Below, piece by piece: positions 7,883 through 15,468 of a DNA stretch of 17,408 nucleotides. Position 1 is the first letter of the stretch, and the number at the start of each line of letters is the position of its first letter. Made by a program: the position numbers and the translations under genes. The stretch is from the NCBI GenBank assembly GCA_035272265.1, contig DATEQV010000270.1, positions 1 through 17,408 of the forward strand, in the 5' to 3' direction. This stretch comes from Acidisphaera sp035272265 (GTDB lineage: Bacteria; Pseudomonadota; Alphaproteobacteria; Acetobacterales; Acetobacteraceae). The notes below the pieces were generated by a model that did no database searches, was not told where the DNA came from, and saw nothing but the letters and a program-made list of their open reading frames with translations.

Positions 7883-8706
7883 GCCTCGGCCCAGGCGGGG
7901 TCGCGCTGCATCACCGGCAGGCGCGGCTGATCGTGCGTCAGCGACGGCAGGCAGGTGAGCAGCGCGCGTGTGTAGGGGTGCTTCGCGTGGGCGAGGTCCC
8001 TTGCCGCGAGTTCCTCGACGATGCGGCCGGCATACATCACCAGCACGCGGTCGCAGAAATGGCTGACCAGCGGCAGGTCGTGGCTGATGAGCACGAGCCC
8101 CATCGAGCGGCGCGAGACGAGATCGTCGATCAGCCGCAGGATGTCGGCCTGCACGGTGGCGTCGAGCGCGCTGGTGGGCTCGTCGGCGATCAGCAGGTCC
8201 GGGCCGGGGGCGAGCATCATCGCGATCATCACCCGCTGGCCCATGCCGCCGGACAGCTCGTGCGGGTAATGGTCCGCGACGTGCGCCGGGTGGCGGATGC
8301 GGACCTGCGCGAGCAGGTCGACCGCCGCGTGCGCCGCCTGCCGGCGCGTGCCGCCGCGATGCGCGCGCCACGCCTCGGCGATCTGCGCGCCGGCGGTCAT
8401 CACCGGATTGAGCGAGAATTTCGGGTCCTGCAGGATCAGCCCTGCCCGGCCGCCGCGGATACGGCGCATGTCGGACTCGCGGGCGCGCAGGACGTCGGTG
8501 CCGTCGAAGCTGAGTTCCTCGGCCTCCAGGATCGCGCCGGGCGGCAGCAGGCGCAGCGCCGCCCGCGCGGTGAGCGACTTGCCCGATCCGCTTTCGCCGA
8601 CGATGCCGACCTTCTCGCGACCGACGCTCAGCGACACCTCGCGCACGGCGTGCGAGATGCCGGTCGGCGTGCGGAAGGAGACGGTCAGGTTGCGGATGCG
8701 CAGCAC
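7879..8706 (-). CDS. Peptide-type ABC importer ATPase 1 (DppD/OppD-like)
   Basis: First nucleotide-binding subunit, 275 aa. Walker A GESGSGKS is at 37-44, Q-loop Q93 in LQDP, signature LSGGM at 151-155, Walker B LLIADEP at 171-177 and switch histidine H209. The C-terminal HPYTRALL (243-250) is typical of DppD/OppD ATPases and distinguishes it from other importers. It starts with GTG at 8706, immediately after the TAG of the permease gene with no gap, and only a weak GAGG precedes it, so coupling to the upstream gene is likely. Downstream it overlaps the second ATPase gene by 4 bp. Confidence 0.92.
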   Translation of the reverse strand: MLRIRNLTVSFRTPTGISHAVREVSLSVGREKVGIVGESGSGKSLTARAALRLLPPGAILEAEELSFDGTDVLRARESDMRRIRGGRAGLILQDPKFSLNPVMTAGAQIAEAWRAHRGGTRRQAAHAAVDLLAQVRIRHPAHVADHYPHELSGGMGQRVMIAMMLAPGPDLLIADEPTSALDATVQADILRLIDDLVSRRSMGLVLISHDLPLVSHFCDRVLVMYAGRIVEELAARDLAHAKHPYTRALLTCLPSLTHDQPRLPVMQRDPAWAEA

Positions 8707-9600
8707 CTAGCGCTGCCTCGGGTCGAGCACGTCGCGCAGGCCGTCGCCGAGCAGGTTGAACGCCAGCGACGCGACGAAGATCGCGATGCCCGGGATCGTA
8801 GGCACCCACCACGCCTGCAGGATCAGGTCACGCGACGACGCGATCATCGTGCCCCATTCCGGCGTCGGCGGCTGCGCGCCCATGCCGAGGAACCCGAGCC
8901 CCGCCGCCGTGAGGATGATGCCGCTCATGTCGAGCGTCGCGCGCACGATCACCGCCGGGAGGCACAGCGGCATGATGTGGCGCACCACCACACGGGCGGA
9001 CGACGCGCCGGTCAGCCGTACGGCCGCGACGAAATCGGCGTTGCGGATCGTCAGCGTGTCCGCGCGAGCCAGGCGCGCGTACGGCGGCCATGCGGTCAGC
9101 GCGATGGCGATCACCGCGCTCGTGATCCCCGGCTTGAGCGCGGCGACGAACGCCAGTGCCAGGATCAGGCGCGGGAACGCCAGGAAGATGTCGGTCAGCC
9201 GCATCAGCACGCGGTCGGCGATGCCGCCGGCGTATCCCGCGACGGTACCGACCAGCAGCCCGACCGGTGCCACCAGCGCCACCACCGCCACCACCATGCC
9301 GAGCGTGATCCGCCCGCCGTACAGCACGCGCGAAAACAGGTCGCGGCCGAGTTCGTCGGTGCCGAACCAGTGCGCGGCCGAGGGCGGCGCATTGCGGTCA
9401 GCCAGCGTCTGCGCGCCGGGGTTCTGCAACGCCAGCAACGAGGCCGCCAGGGACGCGACGATCAGCACCAGCACGGCGATCAGCCCCGCCATCGCCAGCT
9501 TGTTGCGGCGGAACTGGAGCCAGCGGCGGTACGCCTGTCCCCACGCCGCCTGACGCCGGCTCGCAGGCGTCTCGGTCAGCAGCCACGCGGTTGCGCTCAT
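8707..9600 (-). CDS. Peptide-type ABC importer permease 2 (DppC-like)
   Basis: Inner-membrane permease of the DppC/OppC family, 297 aa, the usual length. The N-terminal OppC_N segment has a cytoplasmic basic stretch (QFRRNK) and a first membrane helix at about 37-58; then comes HWFGTDELGRDLFSR (77-91), diagnostic of DppC-type proteins. Further hydrophobic helices lie near 99-122, 140-165, 210-235 and 266-285. The EAA loop that docks on the ATPase is near 188-205. The ATG at 9600 overlaps the stop of the preceding permease gene as ATGA; in-frame sequence upstream is a shadow. Confidence 0.92.
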   Translation of the reverse strand: MSATAWLLTETPASRRQAAWGQAYRRWLQFRRNKLAMAGLIAVLVLIVASLAASLLALQNPGAQTLADRNAPPSAAHWFGTDELGRDLFSRVLYGGRITLGMVVAVVALVAPVGLLVGTVAGYAGGIADRVLMRLTDIFLAFPRLILALAFVAALKPGITSAVIAIALTAWPPYARLARADTLTIRNADFVAAVRLTGASSARVVVRHIMPLCLPAVIVRATLDMSGIILTAAGLGFLGMGAQPPTPEWGTMIASSRDLILQAWWVPTIPGIAIFVASLAFNLLGDGLRDVLDPRQR

Positions 9601-10649
9601 CGCGTGCGCGGGTCGAGCAAGCGGTACGCCAGATCGGCCAGCAGGTTCAGCCCGACATAGACGAGGCCGATGACCAGCGTGGCACCCAGGACGGCGTTCA
9701 TGTCGGCGTTCAGCAGCGACACCGTGAGGTACTGGCCGAGGCCCGGCCAGCTGAACACCGTCTCCGTCAGCACCGCCCCTTCGAGCAGCCCCGCATAGGC
9801 CAGCGCCAGCACCGTCACCAGCGGCACCGCGATGTTGCCGAAGGCGTGCCGCCACACGACGCGGGTGCGCGACAGCCCCTTCGCGCGCGCCGTCACGACA
9901 TACTCGGCGCCGAGCGCGTCCAGCATGAACGCCCGAGTCATGCGGGCGATGTAGGCGAGGCTGAAATAGGCCAGGATCAGCGCCGGCATCGCCAGATGCG
10001 CGAGCGCGTCCGACGCTGCGTCCCACTGCCCGTCCAGCATCGCGTCGATCACCAGCATGCCGGTGCAGCGCGGCACCATGCCTTCGTAGATGACGTCGAT
10101 CTGCCCGGTACCCGGCGCGATGCCGAGATCGGCGTAGAACACCAGCAGGCACACCAGGCCGATCACGAACACCGGGATCGACTGCCCCGCCAGCACCACC
10201 ACGCGCACGACGTGATCGAATCGCGAGCCCTCGCGCGACGCCGCGACCACGCCCAGCGGCACGCCGACGACGATCGCCAGGATGATGGCCGAGGTCGCCA
10301 GCTCCAAGGTCGCGGGGAAGAACCGCGCGATGTCGGCCGTCACCGGCCGCTGCGTCATCACCGACCGGCCCAGGTCGCCCGCCGCCAGATGCTGCAGGTA
10401 GATCCAGAATTGCACGTACAGCGGCTGGTCGAGGCCGAGCTCCACGCGCGTGCGGGCGATCACGTCAGGCGGCGCGTGGTCGCCCACCACCGCGATTAGC
10501 GGGTCGATCGGCACCGCGCGGCCGATCAGGAACGTCACCAGCACGAGGCCGAACAGCGTGATCGGCACGCTGGCGAGGTTGCCGACCGAGCCAAGCAGCC
10601 GCCGCGGCGACGGGCGGCCCGGCGAGCCCGCCGCCGCCGCTTCGCTCAC
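9597..10649 (-). CDS. Peptide-type ABC importer permease 1 (DppB-like)
   Basis: Inner-membrane permease of the DppB/OppB family, 350 aa. After a cytoplasmic arginine-containing N-terminus come hydrophobic segments near 27-44, 113-136, 148-172, 220-237, 272-292 and 320-340. The EAA loop (EYVVTARAKGLS, 249-260) contacts an ATPase subunit. The motif DLGRS near 92-96 and the C-terminal LLDPRTR are typical of the family. The start is a GTG at 10649 overlapping the binding-protein stop (GTGA), with AGGAAGG immediately before it. Family members usually measure 305-340 aa; the extra length is at the N-terminus, so a later start is possible. Confidence 0.9.
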   Translation of the reverse strand: MSEAAAAGSPGRPSPRRLLGSVGNLASVPITLFGLVLVTFLIGRAVPIDPLIAVVGDHAPPDVIARTRVELGLDQPLYVQFWIYLQHLAAGDLGRSVMTQRPVTADIARFFPATLELATSAIILAIVVGVPLGVVAASREGSRFDHVVRVVVLAGQSIPVFVIGLVCLLVFYADLGIAPGTGQIDVIYEGMVPRCTGMLVIDAMLDGQWDAASDALAHLAMPALILAYFSLAYIARMTRAFMLDALGAEYVVTARAKGLSRTRVVWRHAFGNIAVPLVTVLALAYAGLLEGAVLTETVFSWPGLGQYLTVSLLNADMNAVLGATLVIGLVYVGLNLLADLAYRLLDPRTR

Positions 10650-12244
10650 GCCTTCCTGATGCCCGCGTAGCGCGTGTAGTCGGGCAGCGGACCGACATGC
10701 AGGCCGGTGACCCCCTTGCGCAGCACGGCGACGTCGTTGCGCGACAGCAGCATCGCGAACGGCGAGCGCTGCACGAACAGCTCCTGCATCTTGCGGTACA
10801 TCGCGATGCGCTTGGCGGAGTCCAGCTCGCTGGCGGCGTCGCGGCTCATCTTGGTCAGCTCCGGATCGACGAAGTGGCTGCGCCACGCCAGGATCTTCAG
10901 CTTGCTCGCGTCGCTGTCGTCAGGGTTCTCGCAGAAGCCCTGCGCGTTGGAGTTCGGATCGAAGTAATCCGACCCCCACACCAGCATCGCCATCTGATGC
11001 TGCCGCGCGCGCGTCTTGGTGATGACCTGCTTCTGCTCGCCCGGCAGAAGCTGCGCCTTGATGCCCGCCTCGGCGAGGTTCGCCTGCACCGCCTGCGCGA
11101 CGTCCGCGTTGGGCGAGGACGAGATGTAGTCCATCGTGATCTCGAAGCCGTCCGCCAGACCCGCCTTGGCCAGCAGCTCCTTCGCCTTCGCCGTGTCCTT
11201 GTGGTACGGTTTGTCGGTGACCGCACCGGGCAGGCAGCTGGGCAGGAAGGTCTGGCACACCTCCCAGGTGTTCGGCGTGATGTTCTTGGCGATCGCGTCG
11301 TAGTCGATCGCCCATTTGACCGCCGCCACCACCTCCGGCTTCTTCAGGATGTCGTTCGCCTGGTTCATGGCGATGTACATCGAACTGGCCTGCGGCGAGC
11401 GGCTGATCGTGTAGTCCGGGCTGTTGCCGATCGACTTGAGCTGGTCGGACGACAGGTTGCGCGCGATGTCGGCATCGCCCTTCTGCAGCAGCAGGAACTG
11501 CGCCGACGGATCGCTGACGTGGCGGATGACGACGCGGCGCAGGATGTCCTTGCCCGGCCCGTGCGGATTGGCGTCCAGGATCGCATGGTCGCTGGCCTGG
11601 AAGTCGGTCATGCCGTAGTCGCCGGCGCCGGCGGTGCGGGTCTTCAGCCACTCGTTGCCCATGTCGCCGTTGGCGGCGTGCTGGCCGACCACCTGCTTGT
11701 CGACGACGCTGCCGACATTGGCCGACAGGCAGTACAGCACGAAGCTGGTCGCCGCACTCTCCGGCAGCTCCATCACCAGCGTGCGCTCGCCGGAGGTACG
11801 GATCAGCTTGTCGACGTTGTCCGGCGTGAAGCCGAACTGGGTGATGATGAACGCCGGCGTCTTGTTCAGCTTGACGACACGCTGGAAGCTGAAGGCGGCG
11901 TCCTCCGCGGTCAGCGCCCGCCCGCTCTCGAACATCGCGCCGGGGCGGAGGTGGAAGGTGAACGTCTTGCCGTCGGGGCTGACGTCCCATTTCTCGGCGA
12001 GGTCGCCGGTGATCTTGGTCGCGTCGTTCGGATCGGGGGTGACCAGACGGCGGTAGCAGTTGGCGTCGATCTCGTTGTTGGAGAACTCGTAGGACTCGGC
12101 GGGATCGAAGCTGACGATATCGTCGATCTGCTTGACCATCACCGCGATGGTGCGCGGCGTCGCTGCGCGCGCGCCCCGCGTCAATGCCGGCGCGGCGAGT
12201 GCCGCGGCCGACGAGGCAGCCAGAAACGAGCGTCGGTCCAACAT
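10646..12244 (-). CDS. Periplasmic substrate-binding protein of peptide-type ABC importer (SBP_bac_5)
   Basis: Extracytoplasmic solute-binding protein, 532 aa, DppA/OppA family. Residues 1-27 form a Tat-like signal (DRRSFLAA then an alanine-rich stretch ending ARA before ATP), implying export in folded form. The family segment LAEKWDVSPDGKTFTFHLRPG is visible near 82-102, and ALTAEDAAFSFQRV follows. No lipobox cysteine is present in the signal, so it should be a free periplasmic protein. Substrate cannot be deduced: members bind peptides, nickel, opines or sugars. GGAGG stands 6 nt before the ATG at 12244. It is the first gene of the five-gene importer operon. Confidence 0.93.
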   Translation of the reverse strand: MLDRRSFLAASSAAALAAPALTRGARAATPRTIAVMVKQIDDIVSFDPAESYEFSNNEIDANCYRRLVTPDPNDATKITGDLAEKWDVSPDGKTFTFHLRPGAMFESGRALTAEDAAFSFQRVVKLNKTPAFIITQFGFTPDNVDKLIRTSGERTLVMELPESAATSFVLYCLSANVGSVVDKQVVGQHAANGDMGNEWLKTRTAGAGDYGMTDFQASDHAILDANPHGPGKDILRRVVIRHVSDPSAQFLLLQKGDADIARNLSSDQLKSIGNSPDYTISRSPQASSMYIAMNQANDILKKPEVVAAVKWAIDYDAIAKNITPNTWEVCQTFLPSCLPGAVTDKPYHKDTAKAKELLAKAGLADGFEITMDYISSSPNADVAQAVQANLAEAGIKAQLLPGEQKQVITKTRARQHQMAMLVWGSDYFDPNSNAQGFCENPDDSDASKLKILAWRSHFVDPELTKMSRDAASELDSAKRIAMYRKMQELFVQRSPFAMLLSRNDVAVLRKGVTGLHVGPLPDYTRYAGIRKA

Positions 12245-12302
12245 CCCAGGCCTCCGGTTTGCGTTCGCGGAATCCTACGCGCGGCCGTGTGGAAGCGAAA
12301 GC

Positions 12303-13328
12303 CTAGCTCAGCTTCGTCGCGCGGATGATGCCGCCGCCGGTGGGCAGAGTGATCCGCTGCACCTCGCCGCAACCGGCGGTGGCCAGCCACGCGGCATGTT
12401 CGGCCTCGGTGTAGGCCTCGCCGGCGCGGTAGAGATTCACGAACGTGACGTTCAGGTAGACCGCGAGGAATGGGCCGAGGCGGTTGTCGTCCAGGATGCC
12501 GCCGCCGAGGATATACACCGCGCCGCCCGGCCGCACCGAGGCGGCGGCGTTGGTGATCGCACGGGCCGCATCGTCGCGCGAGAAAGTCTGCACCACGCGC
12601 CCCATCACCGCGGCGTCGTGCGTGCCCGCGGGCGGTGCGGCCAGGATGTCACCTGCCTCGATCGTCACGCGCCCCGCGCCTCGTGTGTCGCGCAGGATGG
12701 GTGCGGCCAGCGCCGCCGTGCGCGGCAGATCGAACAGCACGCCGCGCATCGATGGGTGCGCGTCGCACAGCGCCGCGATCACGCCGCCCGATCCGCCGCC
12801 GATGTCGACGACGGATGCGCAGGCGGTGAAGTCGAACCGGCGTGCGAGATCCGCGCCCGACGCGATGGCGTTTGCGTGCATGCCGCGCAGCATCGCCGCC
12901 AGCTCGCCGTCGTCCATCGCGGCGAAGTCGTGCAACGCGGCGGGCTCGCCGGAGCGGATCGAACGGGCGGTGCGCAGATCGGCATCCCACAGCTGGCTGA
13001 GCAGCTCGTGCAGTCCGCCGATGTAGCGCGGCCGGCCCCTGACCAGGAAGGTCGCCGCCTCCGGCGTGTTGGCGAAGGCGCCGCCGCGCACCGCGAGCAG
13101 GCCGGCGACCACGAGCGCGTACAGCAGGCGCGCGAGCCGGTCCTCCGCCACGCCGAGGCGCGAGGCGATCTCCGCCGCCGGAAGCGGGCCGTCGGCGAGC
13201 TGCGTGAAGACCTCGAGCTGCATGCCGGCGAGCATCGCCAGTGCCGGCCCGACACCGGATTGCAGGCGCTGGATGGTGTCGGGGGTGGAGACCTCCGCCG
13301 GCTGGCTCGCGGATGGCTCGCCGCTCAT
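12303..13328 (-). CDS. SAM-dependent methyltransferase, Methyltransf_2 type
   Basis: Class I methyltransferase with an N-terminal winged-helix dimerisation domain, 341 aa, typical of small-molecule O-methyltransferases. The dimerisation region spans about 18-100, with helix-turn-helix-like ADGPLPAAEIASRLGV. The SAM loop is VVDIGGGSGG at 173-182, followed by an acidic residue after the next strand (D200 in VLFDLP). The position where plant-type O-methyltransferases carry the catalytic histidine (LHDW-like) reads RVVQTFSRDD here, so that histidine is missing. It could use another base or have a different reaction, as some homologues do. It precedes the importer by 58 bp on the same strand. Cytoplasmic; natural substrate unknown. 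Confidence 0.85.
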   Translation of the reverse strand: MSGEPSASQPAEVSTPDTIQRLQSGVGPALAMLAGMQLEVFTQLADGPLPAAEIASRLGVAEDRLARLLYALVVAGLLAVRGGAFANTPEAATFLVRGRPRYIGGLHELLSQLWDADLRTARSIRSGEPAALHDFAAMDDGELAAMLRGMHANAIASGADLARRFDFTACASVVDIGGGSGGVIAALCDAHPSMRGVLFDLPRTAALAAPILRDTRGAGRVTIEAGDILAAPPAGTHDAAVMGRVVQTFSRDDAARAITNAAASVRPGGAVYILGGGILDDNRLGPFLAVYLNVTFVNLYRAGEAYTEAEHAAWLATAGCGEVQRITLPTGGGIIRATKLS

Positions 13329-13417
13329 GGCCCAACGTCCCTATGCTGTGGGAAGGTTGACTGGTGAGCGGGGTGTATCTTGCTGGCCCGACGGGAGTCA
13401 CACATGTCGTCGCGGGA

Positions 13418-13466
13418 GGCGGCTTGGTCTGCTGGCGGTGCGGAGGGCGGCTTGATCTGCTGGCGG
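13418..13466. repeat. Two-copy direct repeat, 28-bp period, before tRNA-Glu
   Basis: A 21-bp unit (13418-13438 and 13446-13466, beginning GGCGGCTTG) occurs twice, with a single base difference (G or A at the tenth position). The 28-bp period is not a multiple of three and no gene covers it, so it is non-coding. It lies 22 bp before the tRNA-Glu gene, in the region where its promoter would be. Confidence 0.75.
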
Positions 13467-13488
13467 CGCTGCCCTAAGCCCGCCCTAG

Positions 13489-13564
13489 GTCCCGTTCGTC
13501 TAGAGGCCCAGGACACCGCCCTCTCACGGCGGTAACAGGGGTTCGAATCCCCTACGGGACGCCA
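13489..13564 (+). tRNA. tRNA-Glu (anticodon CTC)
   Basis: A complete 76-nt tRNA including an encoded CCA end. The acceptor stem pairs GTCCCGT (13489-13495) with ACGGGAC (13554-13560), the discriminator is G, and the T arm carries GGTTCGAATCC. The anticodon stem CCGCC/GGCGG encloses CTCTCAC with anticodon CTC at 13523-13525, reading GAG. It is the only plus-strand gene near the end of the minus-strand block. Such tRNA genes are common integration sites, and accessory material follows it directly. Confidence 0.97.
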
Positions 13565-13892
13565 CGGCTATTCAATGGTTTAGTCCGGCAGGCTTACGCA
13601 TTAAATCAGCCTGGCGTCGCTGTTACCAAGATAGCTACCAAGCATCCGCCGCGTGGGCCGGTCGGCCTTCATTCGAGCGTGTCCAGTGTTACACATGGCC
13701 GGGCTCGGTGGCGCCCCCCTAAGAGCGACATGGTCGCGCGAGGTTTTGTCGATGCTTCTCCACACCTTCGAGCATCTCGCACGGAGCGCGCTGCTGAGCT
13801 CGTGGAAGTCGCTTGGCGGTGCCTCCGAATCCCACCGCGCTTTCGCTTATCACAGCGCAGCGCCCTACGCCCCTCTTGAGGGGACCCGGCCC
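13565..13892. other. Gene-poor gap between tRNA-Glu and the insertion sequence
   Basis: No gene is recognised in these 328 bp. The first 100 bp are less GC-rich than the flanks. Two similar 10-mers, TGTTACCAAG (13621-13630) and AGCTACCAAG (13633-13642), stand 12 bp apart and could be protein-binding sites, which is speculative. Short open frames on both strands here run into the IS or lack a ribosome-binding site and resemble no family I know. The stretch contains no peptide gene like those on the other side of the IS. Confidence 0.5.
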
Positions 13893-13909
13893 CAGGGGAA
13901 TCGCATATG
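13893..13909 (+). repeat. Left terminal inverted repeat of the ISAs1-family element
   Basis: CAGGGGAATCGCATATG matches the reverse complement of the right end (CAGGGCTATCGCATTTG) at 14 of 17 positions. Mismatches are at positions 6, 7 and 15. Confidence 0.8.
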
Positions 13910-13989
13910 GATCTGGCGGTTGAGATTGGGGGTTGCGGCACCGTGTCGGGCTGGATTCCAACGATGGGATTCAGCGCTGAGGCCGCCCG

Positions 13990-15099
13990 GTGGAAGAGTT
14001 CGTCGCCTGCTTTGCCGAAATCGCCGATCCGCGTCAGGAGAACGCGCGGCACGACTTGCCTGAGCTGCTGATGATCGCGCTCTGCACGATGTTGTTCGGC
14101 GGCGAGGACTGCTCGGACATGGCGCTGTTCGGCCAGGCCAAGGAGCCGTTCTTGCGGCAGTTCATGCGCCTGCGCCACGGCATTCCCAGTCACGACACGT
14201 TCAGCCGGGTGTTCCGACTGCTCGATCCGGCGGCATTCGAGGCCTGCTTCACTCGCTTCATGCAGCGCTTTGCCCAAACCCTGTCGCGTGTGGTGGCGAT
14301 CGATGGCAAGACGCTGCGGCGCTCGTTCGACCGGGCGGCGGGGAAGTCGCCGCTGCACATGCTGCATGCCTGGTCGACCGATCAGCGGCTGCTGCTGGGC
14401 CAGATGGCGGTGGACGGCAAGTCGAACGAGATCACGGCGGTGCCGAAATTGCTGGAGCTACTGTCGTTGAAGGGCTGCATCGTCACCGCCGACGCGCTCA
14501 ACTGCCAGCGCACCATCGCCGCCAAGGTCGTCCAGCAGGGCGGCGACTATGTGCTGGCGCTGAAAGGCAACCAAGGCACCCTGCACGACGACGTCCGCAA
14601 ATTTCTGAACGACCCCGCCCGGCGGGCCGAGATCGTCCACACCACGGTCGATGGCGACCACGGCCGTATCGAGACCCGCACCAGCTTGGTCTGCACCGAC
14701 ATCGCCTGGTTGCAAGAGCAGCACGCCTGGCCAGGGCTGGCCGCCATCGGGCGCGTGGTTCGCCTCCGAGAGATCGGCGGCAAGACCAGCTCCGAGACCG
14801 CTTACTATTTACTCAGCACCCCGTTCCCGGCCGAACGCTTTGGCGAGGTGGCGCGGGCGCATTGGGGGGTCGAGAATGGACTGCACTGGGTTCTCGACGT
14901 GACCATGAACGAAGACCAGGCGCGAAATCGAAAGGATCACGGACCGCAAAATATCGCCCTTCTCCGGCGCCTCGCGCTGACCCTTGCCACGCTTGAAGGC
15001 TCCAAGGGGTCGATGAAAGGCAAACTCAAGCGCGCCGGCTGGGACGATACATTCTTGGTCAGCCTCCTCGCACAATTCGGCGCCCTTCAAATGCGATAG
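13990..15099 (+). CDS. ISAs1-family DDE transposase
   Basis: Full-length transposase of 369 aa. The N-terminal region (FVACFAEIADPRQENARHDLPELL) is the DDE_Tnp_1-associated domain of the ISAs1/H-repeat family. The catalytic triad is readable as D105 in AIDGKTLRRS, D168 in TADALNCQ and E295 in HWGVENGLHW, the last in the typical context followed by VLDVTMNED. No frameshift or stop interrupts it, so the element may be active. The start is a GTG at 13990 with TGAGG 7-8 nt upstream. The TAG stop lies inside the right terminal repeat. Confidence 0.95.
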   Translation: MEEFVACFAEIADPRQENARHDLPELLMIALCTMLFGGEDCSDMALFGQAKEPFLRQFMRLRHGIPSHDTFSRVFRLLDPAAFEACFTRFMQRFAQTLSRVVAIDGKTLRRSFDRAAGKSPLHMLHAWSTDQRLLLGQMAVDGKSNEITAVPKLLELLSLKGCIVTADALNCQRTIAAKVVQQGGDYVLALKGNQGTLHDDVRKFLNDPARRAEIVHTTVDGDHGRIETRTSLVCTDIAWLQEQHAWPGLAAIGRVVRLREIGGKTSSETAYYLLSTPFPAERFGEVARAHWGVENGLHWVLDVTMNEDQARNRKDHGPQNIALLRRLALTLATLEGSKGSMKGKLKRAGWDDTFLVSLLAQFGALQMR

Positions 15100-15104
15100 C
15101 CCTG
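15088..15104 (-). repeat. Right terminal inverted repeat of the ISAs1-family element
   Basis: Read on the minus strand it is CAGGGCTATCGCATTTG and pairs with the left end at 14 of 17 positions. It overlaps the last codons and stop of the transposase gene. Confidence 0.8.
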
Positions 15105-15114
15105 CCAGCGAGGG

Positions 15115-15309
15115 TTACTCGATCAAGGTCCAAGGGTTGCTTTTGCCGGCGCCTGCTCCACCAGTAGCAGAACTAATCGAGACCCCACCAGTAACCTTCC
15201 CGACTTCCGTCTCCGACAGCTCGCCGCTCTTAGCCTCGGGAGAGGGCTTTGTGGTCGCGCTGTCTGCTTTGTCAGTGGCGGCGGTCTGGTTTGTCTTCTG
15301 ATCGGTCAT
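15115..15309 (-). CDS. Double-glycine-leader small peptide precursor A (TLIE type)
   Basis: A 64-aa peptide and last member of the array in transcription order. Residues 1-42 form a hydrophilic leader ending ELSETEVGKVTGG, which resembles the GG leaders removed by C39-peptidase exporters from class II bacteriocins and several RiPPs. The tail after GG is 22 residues, VSISSATGGAGAGKSNPWTLIE in order, and shares GK-x-NP-x-TLIE with peptide E and a variant with peptide C. There are no cysteines, which excludes lanthionine and disulfide chemistry. A GGGAG ribosome-binding site precedes the ATG. Its stop is 10 bp from the IS end. Function as secreted bacteriocin or signal is inferred only from the leader. 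Confidence 0.8.
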   Translation of the reverse strand: MTDQKTNQTAATDKADSATTKPSPEAKSGELSETEVGKVTGGVSISSATGGAGAGKSNPWTLIE

Positions 15310-15340
15310 GGCGTGTCTCCCACGGTGTGATGTTCTGTCG
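15310..15340 (-). promoter_or_regulatory. Conserved 5' leader block of peptide gene A
   Basis: The 31 bp before the start, including ribosome-binding site GGGAG, align without gaps to the block before gene E; over the outer 24 bp, 22 positions are identical (CGAYAGAACATCACAYCGTG core). Less similar versions precede genes D and G. Conservation outside the coding frame points to duplication of gene plus leader as one unit. Confidence 0.6.
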
Positions 15341-15441
15341 GGATGTCGTTCGGGCTTGCGCCATCGATCTGGTAAACACGACGTGGATGATGCGATGGCG
15401 CACTCCGGCGACGCTCCGATCGTGGCAGCCCGAAGCTTTGC

Positions 15442-15460
15442 CCGAGGGTATCACCCTCGG
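15442..15460 (-). terminator. Terminator-like hairpin after peptide gene B
   Basis: A perfect 8-bp stem, CCGAGGGT and ACCCTCGG with a 3-nt loop, lies 8 bp after the stop of gene B and before gene A. On the minus strand the sequence that follows is GCAAAGC, with no T-tract, so it is not a canonical intrinsic terminator. It could act as a partial terminator, an attenuator or an mRNA 3'-end stabiliser between B and A. Confidence 0.45.
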
Positions 15461-15468
15461 TCGTGGCG

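Larger units (their letters stand above)
13893..15104 (+). mobile_element. ISAs1-family insertion sequence, apparently complete
   Basis: A 1212-bp element bounded by imperfect inverted repeats and holding one intact transposase gene. Both ends start CAGGG, the usual ISAs1-family terminus. The length is at the low end for the family (roughly 1.2-1.5 kb). Flanks are GACCCGGCCC on the left and CCAGCGAGGG on the right, so no target-site duplication (8-10 bp expected) is visible. The right end lies 10 bp from the stop codon of the first small-peptide gene, with which the transposase is convergent. Its function is mobility within and between replicons. Confidence 0.85.

Noticed and set aside
3062..13367. 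Other long plus-strand frames (for example 3062-4768, 4858-6198, 7933-9660, 10697-12328)
   Set aside because: All lie opposite recognised minus-strand genes, show low-complexity shadow composition and match no family motif.
13653..14063. 136-codon plus-strand frame crossing the left end of the IS
   Set aside because: It spans the IS boundary, overlaps the transposase start in another frame, and shows no recognisable domain.
13883..15114. Target-site duplication flanking the IS
   Set aside because: The 10 bp on the left (GACCCGGCCC) and right (CCAGCGAGGG) do not match.
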